Shown here piece after piece: positions 1 through 10,905 of a DNA stretch of 26,528 nucleotides. Origin of the DNA: Pelargonium cotyledonis (Eukaryota > Streptophyta > Magnoliopsida > Geraniales > Geraniaceae); NCBI GenBank assembly GCA_036897625.1, contig JAYMTA010000583.1:1-26528 (forward strand), read 5' to 3'. Every line of letters starts with the position of its first letter. Positions within the stretch are counted from its first letter, which is position 1. Made by a program: the position numbers and the translations under genes. The notes beneath the pieces were generated by a model, which was given only the letters and a program-made list of their open reading frames with translations, was not told where the DNA came from and made no database searches.

Positions 1-4
<4 letters not shown>

Positions 5-33
<29 letters not shown>
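5..33. repeat. (TA)n microsatellite
   Basis: An alternating TA run follows a short CACACA stretch at the left edge of the window. It is a simple-sequence repeat with no coding content. Confidence 0.9.
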
Positions 34-34
<1 letters not shown>

Positions 35-37
<3 letters not shown>

Positions 38-935
38 ACTAAGAACATGATTCACAACCATTTTAAGGAATAAAAGAGGATATTTTAGTTTCTGGCTAAT
101 TAATTGTTTGTAGTTGCTGGTTACTTTGAGAAAAAACATAAAATAAAGGTAAGGTGGATTCTGAAAAGTAAAACTAACGTACGAAAACAGTGTACGTGTT
201 TCCTGAAACATATATTTTGGCAGTCTGTGCTTTTATGTTATATTTTTGTAGCTAAGGGAAGCAAGCAATGGAAATTAATTCTCAGCCAAAAAAGATGCAA
301 CACTCCAATCAGAAGATCATCTTTGCACACCAGCACCCACCCCTTTTATCATCCATGGATCAATACCTTGAGATTATAATGATATTTATGTTTTCTATTT
401 TTTTGTCTTTGCATGGGTTTTGACTAGCTAGTAAAGACAAGGGCTAAATACGTTTTATTTGGGCATTTAGCCAAATTAATCATGGCCATGTGGTACCAAA
501 TCATGTTGGAACAATATTTGAATTTTTATGAGGTCATAAGTTCATTTATATCCACTTATAATTTTTTGTCTTTCATTTCAAGTGTTCACTTTCCATCTTA
601 ATTTGTGTTTCAGGATCTTTTTTTTTTGTGTGTTCTAACACATGTGAACACTCATCTTGATAGATAGAGCTATTTTTCATTTTTTTTTCAATTAAAAAAT
701 TATGTAATATCCACGTCATTTAATGCCATAAGAGTCACGTCAATGATAATTTATCATGTCAGCGTAAAGTTGTTGAGCTGACATGGAGTTAACGTAACGC
801 TTACAGATGGTAGTACTAAAGTAGGTTCAAAATCGAAGTCTGAGTACGAACTCTGTTACACGTATTATTTAGGTACTAAATTAGATTTTCTGGCAAAGTT
901 TAGGTAACATTTTTGTCTTTATCTCTTCAAGCAAC
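35..935. other. AT-rich intergenic stretch, no gene seen
   Basis: No reading frame here looks coding. The 91-codon frame at 104-379 has no recognisable domain and biased low-complexity composition. The part around 700-860 has short sequences with ACGTCA and GTCAGC cores that may be transposon-derived, but I could not define ends. Confidence 0.6.
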
Positions 936-948
936 TAAACAAGGTATT

Positions 949-1103
949 TTTTTTTTTTTCAAAGTTGAGCTACGCAATAGGGGGTAGCTCTCCCTTTTAA
1001 CCCCCCCCCCCCCTTCCCCGACACAATGGGATTTGAACCCACGACCTCTCACATGAAGATGTGTGTTCTTGACCATTGCGTCATCCCCTGGGGACATTTA
1101 ATT
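949..1103 (-). mobile_element. tRNA-derived SINE with target site duplications
   Basis: Read on the minus strand, the insertion begins with a tRNA-like head. A box-A-like sequence (TGACGCAATGGTCAAG) is followed by a box-B sequence (GGTTCAAATCC) in the context GGTCGTGGGTTCAAATCCCA. It ends in an A-tail, seen as the T run at about 947-959 on the + strand. The 13-bp sequence TAAACAAGGTATT occurs on both sides (936-948 and 1104-1116) and is the target site duplication. A run of 13 C lies inside at 1001-1013. Internal Pol III promoter, A-tail and duplications together define a SINE. The family name is not assigned. Confidence 0.85.
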
Positions 1104-1116
1104 TAAACAAGGTATT

Positions 1117-1800
1117 CATTTTGTGAAATACTTCATTAATAAACAAGATCAATGCATGAAATTAAGAAATTATATAAATATTTAATAAATAAAATGAGTA
1201 GGATAACAAATTATGTAAGGAGCATGTGCAAATAAGAATTAAATCTAACATATTGATGTGTCACAATTTGTAAAAATAGGTTCATATATGTTAAGTAAAT
1301 CTTATGGTTGTTATGTGCAAAGTTTCAATCTTGATGCTTCTCTCAAACCGGGTTGATGCTTTAAAATATGGAAGGGAAACATTGCTATGTTTCTCATTTA
1401 GAGAGTTCAGGAAAACTTAGAAGCATAAAGATTGATTTTTTTCTTTTTTTTTAAGTGATTTTATTGTTTTGCCTAGGTATGTTTCTCTTTACAAAAGGAC
1501 AGTGAGTTGTTTTCAATGTTGATAACAAGTTAATCTTTCCCTCTCATTGGACCACCACCACCAGCTCTCCTCTATCTTCGACGGTCTTTGATAGACAAGG
1601 AGCTCACGGTTTAAGGTATACATTTGTGCCCAATTTAAGTATGAACCAATTCAATGTTTGATTTGTTATAGCATGAATTCAACCTATGTTTTGTGGATAA
1701 GAGGACTACTATCATTGTACAAAATTGGAAACTGCATTTGACACTATAAAGACAAATGAAAATATAAAGAGAAAATGGAATATGAGTCAAGATTTTTTTT
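1117..1800. other. AT-rich intergenic stretch, no gene seen
   Basis: No coding frame, RNA gene or clear repeat boundary was recognised. Confidence 0.6.
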
Positions 1801-1950
1801 GACTTAGGCTAAGCCAAGCTAATGAGGTGATGACATCTCAATTAGTTCCACCCATACCCATCCAAGTGAATTGGTAGGAGCGGAGCAACCCGCTCGGATC
1901 CAAGTTTTTTAATGAAGTGTCACCACCTCATTAATAAATTGGCTTAGACT
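1801..1950. mobile_element. foldback MITE-like element
   Basis: The left arm (about 1809-1834, CTAAGCCAAGCTAATGAGGT core) is the imperfect inverse of the right arm (about 1919-1948, ACCTCATTAATAAATTGGCTTAG core). The arms are separated by about 85 bp that itself holds a small GC-rich hairpin. There is no coding sequence, and the size of about 150 bp suits a non-autonomous DNA transposon. No convincing target duplication was found, so the exact ends and superfamily are unknown. Confidence 0.5.
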
Positions 1951-2489
1951 CCCATTTCCCATCTTGAGCTGTAGAATGAAATATTATGTTTTGTCAAAAA
2001 GTCAAATATTGTAGAAAGCAAGTAAAGAACAGTACATATCAATTACTTTCTGTGACTTTTGAAAGTTAAACCACTATTTTAATTTTTTTCTTTTGCTCAA
2101 AGTTCACTAAATCACTGAATTAGCATTGCTCTAATGAATTTCTAACCACCCAACCAATTTCCAAATTGGCGCCATAGGTTTTGCTAAAATCATCGACAAT
2201 ATGGTTTTCGTTTCTATCGTTGATCAAAGACGGTTTTTTAACCGTAGCTGATTCAGTCGTTGTTTTAAGATTTTATTTATAATGTTAGACCCATCATAAC
2301 TAGCTGCGTTAGTGTTGATTTTAACACTTTCTGGCGGAGGCTTCCGCCACCCTCACGACCTCCCCAATCCTGGCTGTTAGTTGTTCTATCCCGACCATGT
2401 AGCCACCCCCGCCTTTTCTATAGCTTTAACCCATTCATTGTGTAAGGCTGATGGCCTTCAAATATGTGATTCTTGTTTGACCATAGATT
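1951..2489. other. intergenic stretch, no gene seen
   Basis: Nothing coding is recognised. A short GC-rich hairpin (GGCGGAGGCTTCCGCC) lies near 2334-2349. Confidence 0.5.
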
Positions 2490-2509
2490 GAATTTATAAG
2501 AATTCATGT
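2490..2509 (+). repeat. left 20-bp direct repeat (target site duplication)
   Basis: GAATTTATAAGAATTCATGT is found here and again, without mismatch, at 3995-4014. The bases next to the two copies differ, as expected for a target duplication flanking an insertion. Confidence 0.85.
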
Positions 2510-3994
2510 AGACACTGCTCGAGAATGCTCTCCTTATGGTCTTTCATGCTTCTGCCTGTGGACTAGGGTTTTTTAATAGTGTGGCTAGAGGAGTGCGGCG
2601 GCGGCTGCCAGGTGTTCGCTGGAGATTGTTTTTAGAAGGCTGGTTTAGTGAGTGGCAGATACTGGATTGGAGAGAAGGGACGGGTACATAGCAGATCGAG
2701 AGAAGCGGTGCAGAGTTTCGGACGAGGCCGAGAGAAATGGTTAGAGAGGGATGCAAATGATGGCCATAGCGGGGGAGGAGAAATGAGGGATGATAGTGGA
2801 TATGGCGATAGAGACAAATGGAGCAAGAGAGGCTCAAAAATGGCAGATCGTTGGCAGGTTTTTTACTCCGACGGTGGTTAATTTTGATGCCATGCGACAC
2901 CAAATGGCTTCGGTATGGAAACCGGCTATCCGAATGGGTGTGATGGAAGTGATAGATGATCGACTGGCACATCTGGAGCAGCGTTTCATCTTTGAGTTAT
3001 ACCTTGAGGCTGATGCGAGAAGAGTGATGGAGGGGGGTCCATGGACCTTCAATCATAGTGCACTCATTTGTAAGATGTTGAAGACTGGAGATATTCTGGC
3101 TAGAGTGGAGTTACATGAGCTGCGTCTGTGGGTACAACTCCATGATTTGCCAGAGGGATTCCGAACAGAGAAGATATGTAAGAGTGTTGGAGACTATACA
3201 GGCAAGTTCATCGAAATGGATCCAAATAATTTTAATCGTAACAAATAATCATATCTGAGGATTAGAGTGCTAGTGGATGTGCGTCTACCCATCAAACGCC
3301 GATGGCGGGTGAAGGCGGTGGGAGGTCTGTGGTCGTGGGTCCTGTTTAAGTATGAGCGACTTCCCAATTTCTGCTTATTTTGTGGAGTGATAGGTCACAG
3401 TGACCAAGTTTGTAAGTAGCACTTAAGGAACCCGGATGCAGGACCAGAGAGAGCATATGTAGTTTGGTTAAGGGTGGCGAGGAGAAGGAGCAATGATCAA
3501 GTGGGTGCTAGGTGGCTGAGGGACACCGAAGACCCGGATGAGCCAATTGCACCAATGGACGTTAGTAAACCAGTCTCAGATGAGCAAATCTCAGTCTTGG
3601 AGGAGAAAGATGGCACTACCATCGTGGATGAGAAGCGTCGTAAGACGTCGGAGCTGGGAGAAAGGTCGGACCAGGAAGCTCTCGACATGGACTGGGTAGA
3701 GAAGGTCCACCCCGGAGCATAATCGGAGGCAGGTTAGGGTTGCCCAGGATTGCTAGGAGTTTAGATGGTTCAGGCATGGTTTTAATGCTAGCAACGTCGA
3801 GTTTCGCGTTAGGACTTGAATGTTTGTCTGGTATTGGGTTCTGTTATTTCCAGTTTCTTTTGGATGTAGGATCAGCGATTTAGGGGTCGACTAGGGTCGG
3901 TTTTCTGGATCTTCGTCTGGTTCTCGAAGTTACTTAGTGGTTGCTTGTAACTTCATTTGATTTTATAGTAATAATACTCATATTATTTTCCTCA
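2510..3994 (+). mobile_element. ORF1-only LINE-like retroposon
   Basis: The 1,485 bp lie exactly between two perfect 20-bp direct repeats. Such long target duplications are typical of L1-type target-primed reverse transcription. The cargo is a single-frame DUF4283 plus CCHC zinc-knuckle protein like ORF1 of plant L1 elements. No endonuclease or reverse transcriptase sequence was seen inside. The 3' end is AT-rich, with no clean poly(A). It may be an internally deleted L1, an ORF1-only non-autonomous lineage, or a retrocopy of a host DUF4283 transcript; the sequence alone does not decide. Confidence 0.7.
2790..3722 (+). pseudogene. DUF4283 / CCHC zinc-knuckle (LINE ORF1-like) pseudogene
   Basis: One reading frame runs from an ATG at 2790 to a stop at 3720-3722, broken by in-frame TAA (3246-3248) and TAG (3417-3419). 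The first part has the DUF4283 signature: a VGRFFTPTVVNFDAM-like start, then RVMEGGPWTFN, then the LRLWVQLHDLPEGF block. The second part carries [15 protein letters not shown], a C-x2-C-x4-H-x4-C knuckle, just before the second stop. The final segment is charged and has no known domain. Proteins of this kind bind nucleic acid in plant L1 elements and in their domesticated relatives. Since the frame holds across both stops, decay is by substitution. Any product would be truncated before the zinc knuckle. Confidence 0.8.
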
Positions 3995-4014
3995 GAATTT
4001 ATAAGAATTCATGT
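3995..4014 (+). repeat. right 20-bp direct repeat (target site duplication)
   Basis: This is the second perfect copy of the repeat at 2490-2509 and bounds the retroposon on its 3' side. Confidence 0.85.
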
Positions 4015-5586
4015 TATAAGAAAATAAAGCAAACAATTGTTTTAAGACAATTTTAATAGAGCAGTTTTTTTAGGATGAAAGAAGTTTAAGTATTACATAA
4101 AATTATCTCATCAAAATAAAAGTATTACATAAAATAAAAGGATAGCCCATCATCCTATAAGTAGGGCCCAAGTAACGAAGCACATCATCCTTTGTACTAC
4201 AATCTCATGCAGATGCATGACCTGCAAGTCTGCAACAGCTTAATCAGGTGCAAATTAGAAATAATGATCAAAATCAGCCTATTCAGCCCCTCACGCAGCC
4301 TGCGCGCACACTTCCTGCACCGCACTGCAGAATTGACACCTTTTTGTTGTACGATACAATAACCTCCACCGTATATTCCCTCACTCCCTCACTCACACAC
4401 ACTCCACCATCACCAGATTCTCGCACCACTCCTCAGCTTCCAACAATCCGTTCACCATGGCCGCCATTTCTCACCTCCAGTAGTCACCGGAACCCCCCTG
4501 TTTACGCGACCTCCTTCTCTCACTGATCAGTGCCGCATTTCCTCACTTCATCTCTGCCGTGAGCTTCTGCTTGCCATTAAGCCTACCACAGCCACAGATC
4601 CGGCTCTGAGACCACCTCCTCTGTTCACGGCATCCTTTTCTCACCTGTGACATAAGGTAGTCGCCGTTCTGTTTCAAATAAGTTTATATGCAACTTTATA
4701 TCTCAATCACTCCATAGCATCCCTTGCCAACCAGCCAGACTGTTTGTTTGTTTGTATCAATGAATCTGAAGTTAATGTTGTTACTAGGTTAATTGTTTGT
4801 TTGTTAATTTGTTTGTTCTTAGTATTCTATGCAAATGTTTCTGAGTGCTATTATGCTTTTCAAAGACTTCTGGGACAGGAATAAAGTTAATGACTTAGTG
4901 ACTTAGTGCCTAGTTTGAGTCTTAAATGATAAAATTGAGGGAAATTGAAAATGGAAGTTGGTGCCCATATTTAATAGGTATAACTTTGTAGTGTAGCTAA
5001 TTTCTTGACAATAAATTAACTATCCTGGTCAATTTGTATAACGGTAAGCAGGCTATATCGACATACATATATAAAACTGATTACCAGAACAAAATCTAGC
5101 TATATATGTCAAGCAAGTCATTGTAATGATAGTCACTGTAAGGATCAAAGTATTTATCTGAATATATATAAGATATGTAATGTGAGTTAGTTGCTCTGTG
5201 TTTCTTATTTTATATGCAGTAGTATTTCAAGTTGTTGTCAGGTTTATGCTTGTGATCTGTTCCATTGATCCTTTTAATAGTCAAAGAGGTCCATTGATCC
5301 GGTTCATATTGTATATGTTGTTGACTGAATTAATTCCATGTCAACTTTATATTTCAATTTCAGCTATCATCTTTGTATCCACAAGATCCAATTGTTTTTG
5401 GTGGTTGACAACCTTGCTTTTAGTTACTAATACATGCCCACAAATTTCTCATTATGATTTTCCCTTGTTATATAATTTGGCTATGAGTATGCCTCACCCT
5501 GACTAGTATTTTCCCTTGTGATTAGGAGACAGATTTGTATTATCTCTTTGTTATAATGTCCCATCTCTTCATTTATTGCTTTTCAG
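4015..5586. other. possible upstream leader and intron of the RIP relic
   Basis: There is no convincing coding sequence. About 4360-4640 is rich in C, T and CA, with many short CTCAC/CACAC strings. An ATG in a good context near 4457 reaches a stop after eight codons. This composition suits a non-coding first exon. The stretch ends in a pyrimidine-rich tract followed by CAG at 5584-5586, a plausible 3' splice site directly before the RIP reading frame. GTTTGTTTGT repeats lie near 4740-4815. The exon interpretation is inference. Confidence 0.35.
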
Positions 5587-6538
5587 ATGATAATTGCCCC
5601 GGATGAAGTCTTTGATGCTCATCATGAAGGTGGTAATTTTACTTTTCCAACAGAACTAAGGAAACTGATTAAATTAAGAAGAAGGAGAGATATATATGTG
5701 GTATATCGGTTATGAAAAATTATAAGGAAGGAGCATGGTACGTTGGACTTGATATTCTTGATGGAGGATAAAAAAAGATATATCAAAGCTCGATTCCGGC
5801 CGCTGACTGATTTATATTTCGTCGGATATTGCAAAGGTAAAATGGGTGAAGAAGACACAAGAGTATGGTTTGTATTGGCAGAAGCTCCGAATAAAGAAGA
5901 AAATTCTGTTTCCTCTAAAGTTTCATCTTCTTCTTCCTCTCGTAAAAGCGACACCCTCAAATACAAATCAATTAAAGATGTGAGTGAAAATGGGTGGCAT
6001 GAAGAACGGTTACCATTTACAGGTCAGTACATCAGTGGTAAGAGCACGTTGGGCGTCTCCAGTATCCATATAAGCAAAGGTGCACTGAATGCTGTTCTTG
6101 AAACCCTTTATAAAATGGATGATACTAACAAATCAAACTACGGGGAATGGGCCAAGTCTTGCTCGGTGATACCTATACTTATTTCGGAGGCAACACGATT
6201 CGAATGGATTCGCTGTGAAATAGAAAATGTATGGAAGGATGGAGGTGATTTTGAAGTTTGCAATGACACATGGGATCTGATTAAGAACTGGGATAATGCA
6301 TCTTCTCTGGTGTATGCAAATAGACAACGTCAAGAGAATGAAAGTGTCGAATGCACGAGTGAGACTGTGCCTGTTACCCACGCTTTGATGAAATTTCTAA
6401 AGAAGGAGGAGTACAATTAATACTGTTGGTCAACTCAAGACTGTCATTGGACTTTTAAAACCATTAAAAGAATCTTCATCAAGCAAACCAGATAAGGTTA
6501 AAATCAAATTTCAAGGAGGTCGGGGACAAAAAGAATAA
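5587..6538 (+). pseudogene. ribosome-inactivating protein (rRNA N-glycosylase) pseudogene
   Basis: RIPs remove one adenine from the sarcin-ricin loop of large-subunit rRNA. Family marks in the main frame are a conserved Tyr in TDLYFVGY (Tyr codon 5815-5817), the SEATRF motif with the catalytic Glu (6187-6189) and Arg (6196-6198), and the conserved Trp of NDTWDL (6271-6273). The second active-site Tyr is probably the one at 6028-6030. The frame is open from an ATG at 5587, just after a good splice acceptor, but is cut by TGA at 5713-5715. The next in-frame ATG is 5761, and the frame stops at 6418-6420. Coding-like sequence continues in the +2 frame (6419-6538), which suggests a frameshift near the 3' end. 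No lectin B-chain is present, so it resembles a type 1 or A-chain-only form. The family call is firm; inactivity is inferred from the two breaks. Confidence 0.75.
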
Positions 6539-7692
6539 GGGTACAATGAGGTAATGTTTCATTAATTTATCCATTTCCATATATTGCAAATATTTAGAGT
6601 ATCTACACTGTTTCCTTTCCCTTTGGTACCTGAGTTATATATATATGTATGACAAACATGTGTTTTTTGTTTGTAGGAAATGACAACCCATGCACAATTT
6701 TGTGAGCTGGAGAATGACTCATTACAGTTTTTCTTTTCTTTTTTAGATTCAGTTTGTGTTCTTGTTAAATACAGTTTGCAGTCAATTAAGTACTAGTAGT
6801 AACAACATTAAGCTACACTCTGTTGCACTACTTTTCCACCCAACCAAATGGCATGTTAAACTTTCCTCCCTACTCTCTTCATCCCACTTTCCTCTCTATC
6901 AGCTTAATGCAATGTTAGAAAACAGAGAATCGCAGCAGATGAAACTTGCTCAAAATCTTCAAGCAAATTATATTAATATCTGGAAGAAACTAATAATGAA
7001 CCGATTCATTGTATTTCTGAGTAAACGATCAATAGTAGAGCTGCAGTGTGCATATAACAGTAATTCTAAAGTATGACAGTGGCTAGAGATTACTCATTAG
7101 ATTTCCAAATGACTATAGATTAATTATCAAGTGGTTTTCTATGAACACAAATTTAGGCATTAAACCAATGAGACGGGAACAAGGGACACCAAAAGTTGCT
7201 TTCCTGATCTTATAGTAATGACCGGAAATGACAGATGCAGAGGCACAGGGCAGATTTGATCAACTACTATACGTTACAATTATCTAATCATATGGTAGCA
7301 GTGTCTCATGACAGCCACCAAGTAACATGTGTTGCTTTATAAATAAAAAAACAAAACTGAGACTACATGACAGATAAAAAATTAAAGAAGATAAACCCAA
7401 TTACATGTTCACAAATCATCACCCACCTAAGTGTTTGACATGTGATTTCAAACTTTGACTCTAAATTCGTTATGTAGATCCTGCATCCTAACATATATTA
7501 CATATTCACATATTTCATGACCTCAAATGTTGTGCTTCCACTTACTACTTACAGAAAAAACAAAAGGTAGCCAAAATGGGACATGCCCATACCCATAATA
7601 CATACTTTAGCATGGCACACCAACTGTTTGTGAAAATGTCCAAGTCAAAAACCGAGAGATACATTTCAAGAATTAAAAATTAATCAGAACCT
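6539..7692. other. intergenic stretch, no gene seen
   Basis: A GTAATG after GAG near 6552 and a TTTGTAG near 6670 could be an intron in the 3' untranslated part of the RIP transcript. The 106-codon frame at 6756-7076 shows no domain and is probably chance. The remainder is AT-rich. Confidence 0.45.
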
Positions 7693-8047
7693 AGAGCCAT
7701 CTCCATCCAAGGACCCCAATTTCTTGGGCAAAGGAATTGGCAGAGGGACTCACCCAAACCTTCAATGGAAAGGCTAAAAAATAAGGGCTGGTCCCTTATT
7801 TTAGGGCCTCCCTTGACTCTCTCTCTCCTCCTCTTTTTCCCAATAAGCCTATAAAACGTTGACAAGTGTCCAATATTAATTATATTATTTATTTTTATAT
7901 ACATATGGGTCTCATTTAAGGATTTAAAAGTGAGTACCAACAATGGAGTCATTTTTTTATTTTGAGTCCCTTGCTGACGTGGCAGACAAAAACTTACAGA
8001 TTTGACGGGAAGAGACTCAATATGAGTCCCTTGAATGTGGATGCTCT
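7693..8047. mobile_element. possible MITE with imperfect terminal inverted repeats
   Basis: The left end AGAGCCATCTCCATCCAAGG and the right end CCTTGAATGTGGATGCTCT are imperfect inverses of each other. Versions of GAGTCCCTT/GGGACTC recur inside. There is no coding sequence, and the roughly 355-bp length fits a MITE. Gaps in the terminal repeats and the lack of a clear target duplication keep confidence low. Confidence 0.4.
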
Positions 8048-8677
8048 AATGGTGCCCTAAACGTGCCCTAATCGTTCTCTAATAAGCCAATAACAGTGCC
8101 AAATTTTCAAACCTAACCCTAAAACATACAGAAAATTGTAAAAAATTAGATCATTACCTGGAGATTCCAACTATGGCCCTCCAAAAAGTGCTCCTCACTG
8201 CCCAATGTTCTTGTCTCCTTCGTGTTTTCTACTTTCCAAACAGTAAGATTCTCTCCACTGTCGAAATCGAATATGACACTTGCGAGTCACTTGCTCCTTC
8301 TGCACTTGCGCGAGTATCGTCCACGATGAAGACGGAAAAGATGGAGGAGACGTAAAGTCCATTGGGCGGGAAAGCTTAAGGAGTTTCATCACATGACAAG
8401 CACGTGTTCAATTTTTTCAACTCGGCATCAGACGTGGAGGTCCACGTGTGACGGAACTTGTGTGACTGAATGAACATTAATGAAATTCACGGCAGGGATT
8501 TTGGGTAACAGAACAAAGAAAACTGGACTGCAAAAGAGGGGTCGTTGACTTGTGGCCATTAACTCACTTCCTCTTACCTCTTTACCTTCTCTCTCTCCCT
8601 CTCCCTCTCCCTCTAATCTCCATTGCAAACATTTTCTCTCATCTTCTGCAAATACTCAGTAGTTTCATCGATTTTCA
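8048..8677. promoter_or_regulatory. upstream region of the NLR gene with CT-rich leader tract
   Basis: No gene is seen. A pyrimidine tract of CTCTCC units at 8585-8614 lies about 65 bp before the NLR start codon. CT-rich tracts of this kind are common in plant 5' untranslated regions, so transcription probably starts near or just upstream of it. No TATA box was assigned with confidence. Confidence 0.4.
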
Positions 8678-9525
8678 ATGGAGGTTGCTGTTGGAGGAGC
8701 TTTACTGAGTGCTACCTTTAAGAAGGTGTTTGAGAAGTTGGCTTCTTCTCAAGTGCTTCAATTTGCAAGCCAGATCTGGGAGAAGAAGCTGCGCAACATC
8801 CATGCTGTTCTTGAAGATGCCGAAGACAAGCAGACCACAAGGAGTCTGGTGAAAACCTGGTTTAATGATCTCAGAGACTTGGTCTATGACGCCGAGGATG
8901 TTTTGGACGAGTTCGCTACCGAAGCTCTGCGCCTCAATTTGAACAACACACAACAACTGGTACAAAATTCCTACCTGCCAACTACTTTGCTGGTTTTAAG
9001 TTTAATGCTGTGATGAGCTCCAAGATAAATAAGATCACTGCAAGACTGAGTACTATTTGTGATGAGATGGCTCAATTAAATTTGGTGGAGAGAGCTGTTG
9101 GAGGACAAAGATCTGCAGGAAGGTCTGATTCTAATGCTACTCCAATACTACCAACAACTTCTGTGCTTGATTATCATGTTTTCGGCCGGGACGAGGACAA
9201 GAAGGCTCTTCTTCATTTGTTGCTGACTACTCAACCAGCTGCTGGTCAAGGAGTGCCTGTGATTCCGATTCTAGGCATGGGAGGGTCGGGGAAGACAACT
9301 CTGGCTCAGCAACTCTACAACGACGATGAGGTCAAGGGTCGTTTTGAGCTCAAGGCATGGGTCTGTGTTTCGGACACTTTTGATATTGTTAAGATAACAA
9401 AAACTATTATACAGTCATTTGGCGAAGAGACTCCTGATGACATGACTCTAGATCAGCTTCAAGTCAAGTTGGGAAGCACCGTCTCTGGGAAGAAATTTTT
9501 GGTCGTTCTAGATGACGTTTGGAAC

Positions 9526-9616
9526 GAGAAGTATGAAGCTTGGATGGTCCGTCACAAGTCTTTTAAAGGAGGTGCGTCAGGGAGTAAGATTGTCGTTACC
9601 ACTCGTAATTTTGAAG
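9526..9616 (+). repeat. NB-ARC segment duplicated further downstream (source copy)
   Basis: These 91 bp encode the stretch from EKYEAWMVRHKSF through the RNBS-B GSKIVVTT motif. They match 10950-11040 at 89 of 91 positions. This copy is read in its native frame. Confidence 0.9.
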
Positions 9617-10221
9617 TTGTAAAAACTATGAGCGATCCTTCTGCAGCATACAGTTTAAGGGAGCTGTCGTTTGATGATTGTATGTCTTTATTTGCTCAAC
9701 ATACATTTGGAGCAACCAATTTTGATAGACACCAAGATTTGAAAGATATTGGGGAAAAAATTGTCCTGAAATGTAAAGGCTTGCCGTTGGCAGCAAAGAC
9801 ACTTGGTGGTTTGTTGCGCACTAAGTTGCGCCCCTGTGAGTGGGCAAACATTCTTAAAAGTCGGATTTGGGAATTGCCAAAAGATAAATGTGATATCCTC
9901 CCAGCTTTGAGATTGAGTTATGAGCATCTTCCCTCTCAATTGAAGCAGTGTTTTGCTTACTGTGCCACAATTCCTAAAGATTACGAATTTGACATGAATA
10001 ACTTAGTCATGTTATGGATGGCCCAAGGTTTTCTTCCTCAAGTGAAACAGGAGAAGCATTCGCAAGACGTGGGTGTTGAATTCTTTGATGACTTGTTGTC
10101 GAGGTCATTTTTTCAATATTCAAGCAAAGATAGTACAAGATTTGTGATGCATGATCTCATCCATGATCTAGCTCAACACGTTGCAGGGGAAATATGCTTC
10201 CATTTGGATGCTAAGCTGAAG

Positions 10222-10905
10222 ACAGATGAACCCCCTTCAACTACTCAAACGGTACGCCATTTGTATTTTACATGCTCTAGCTTTGAAGTCTCAGGAAGAT
10301 TTGGAGTGTTTGATGAAAGAAAGGGTTTGTGGACATTACTGGCTTTACCTGTTGGGGAATCATCTTCACATAACTGGATATCCAATGAAGTTTTGAAAAG
10401 ATTGTTGTCAAAGCTGAACAAATTGAGAGCACTATCGTTGAGCAGTTATGGTATTAGGGAGGTACCAAAGTCAGTTAATAGTTTGAAGCATTTAAGGTAC
10501 CTGAATTCATCAGATACTGCTATCAGGTTGTTACCTGAATTTGTTTGCTCTCTCTTGAACTTGCAAACGCTGCAATTAAGAAAATGCAGGGAACTTGAGA
10601 AGCTGCCTACAAGCATTGGAAATCTAACCAACTTGTGCCATCTTGACATCAGTAGAACACCCAAGTTGAAAGAGATGCCAATGGGAATTGGTAATTTGAC
10701 AGATCTTTGTAGTTTGGTAAAATTCATTGTGGGAGTGGGAGTGGGAGTGGGTGATGAGCTCAACATAAGAGAGTTGAAAGGCCTTTCTCATCTTAAAGGA
10801 GAGCTTTCTATTCAAGAGTTGCAGAATGTGAAGTATTATCGACATGCAAGAGAGGCTGATTTGCAGGGCAAGGAAAGTCTAGAAAGATTGGTTATGGAAT
10901 GGAAT
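10222..10905 (+). repeat. LRR block, copy 1 of a tandem duplication
   Basis: This block matches 11041-11724 at a constant offset of 819 bp (273 codons), so both copies are read in the same frame. In one 180-bp stretch I counted nine differences, about 95% identity. It codes from the region just after the MHD segment through LRRs such as LKHLRYLN and IGNLTNLCHLDIS to VMEWN. Confidence 0.9.

Noticed and set aside
104-379. 91-codon open frame near the left edge
   Set aside because: No domain, biased composition and no regulatory context; probably a chance frame.
1020-1095. Functional tRNA gene
   Set aside because: Box A and box B are tRNA-like, but no full cloverleaf can be drawn and an A-tail plus target duplications mark it as a SINE.
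2544-3052. Antisense frames opposite the DUF4283 region
   Set aside because: Shadows of the + strand coding sequence; no domain of their own.
4248-4526. Pro/Thr/Ser-rich open frame
   Set aside because: Composition reflects a CT/CA-rich leader-like tract; no ATG at the frame start and no domain.
6756-7076. 106-codon open frame after the RIP relic
   Set aside because: No recognisable motif and AT-rich; its frame start is not an ATG.
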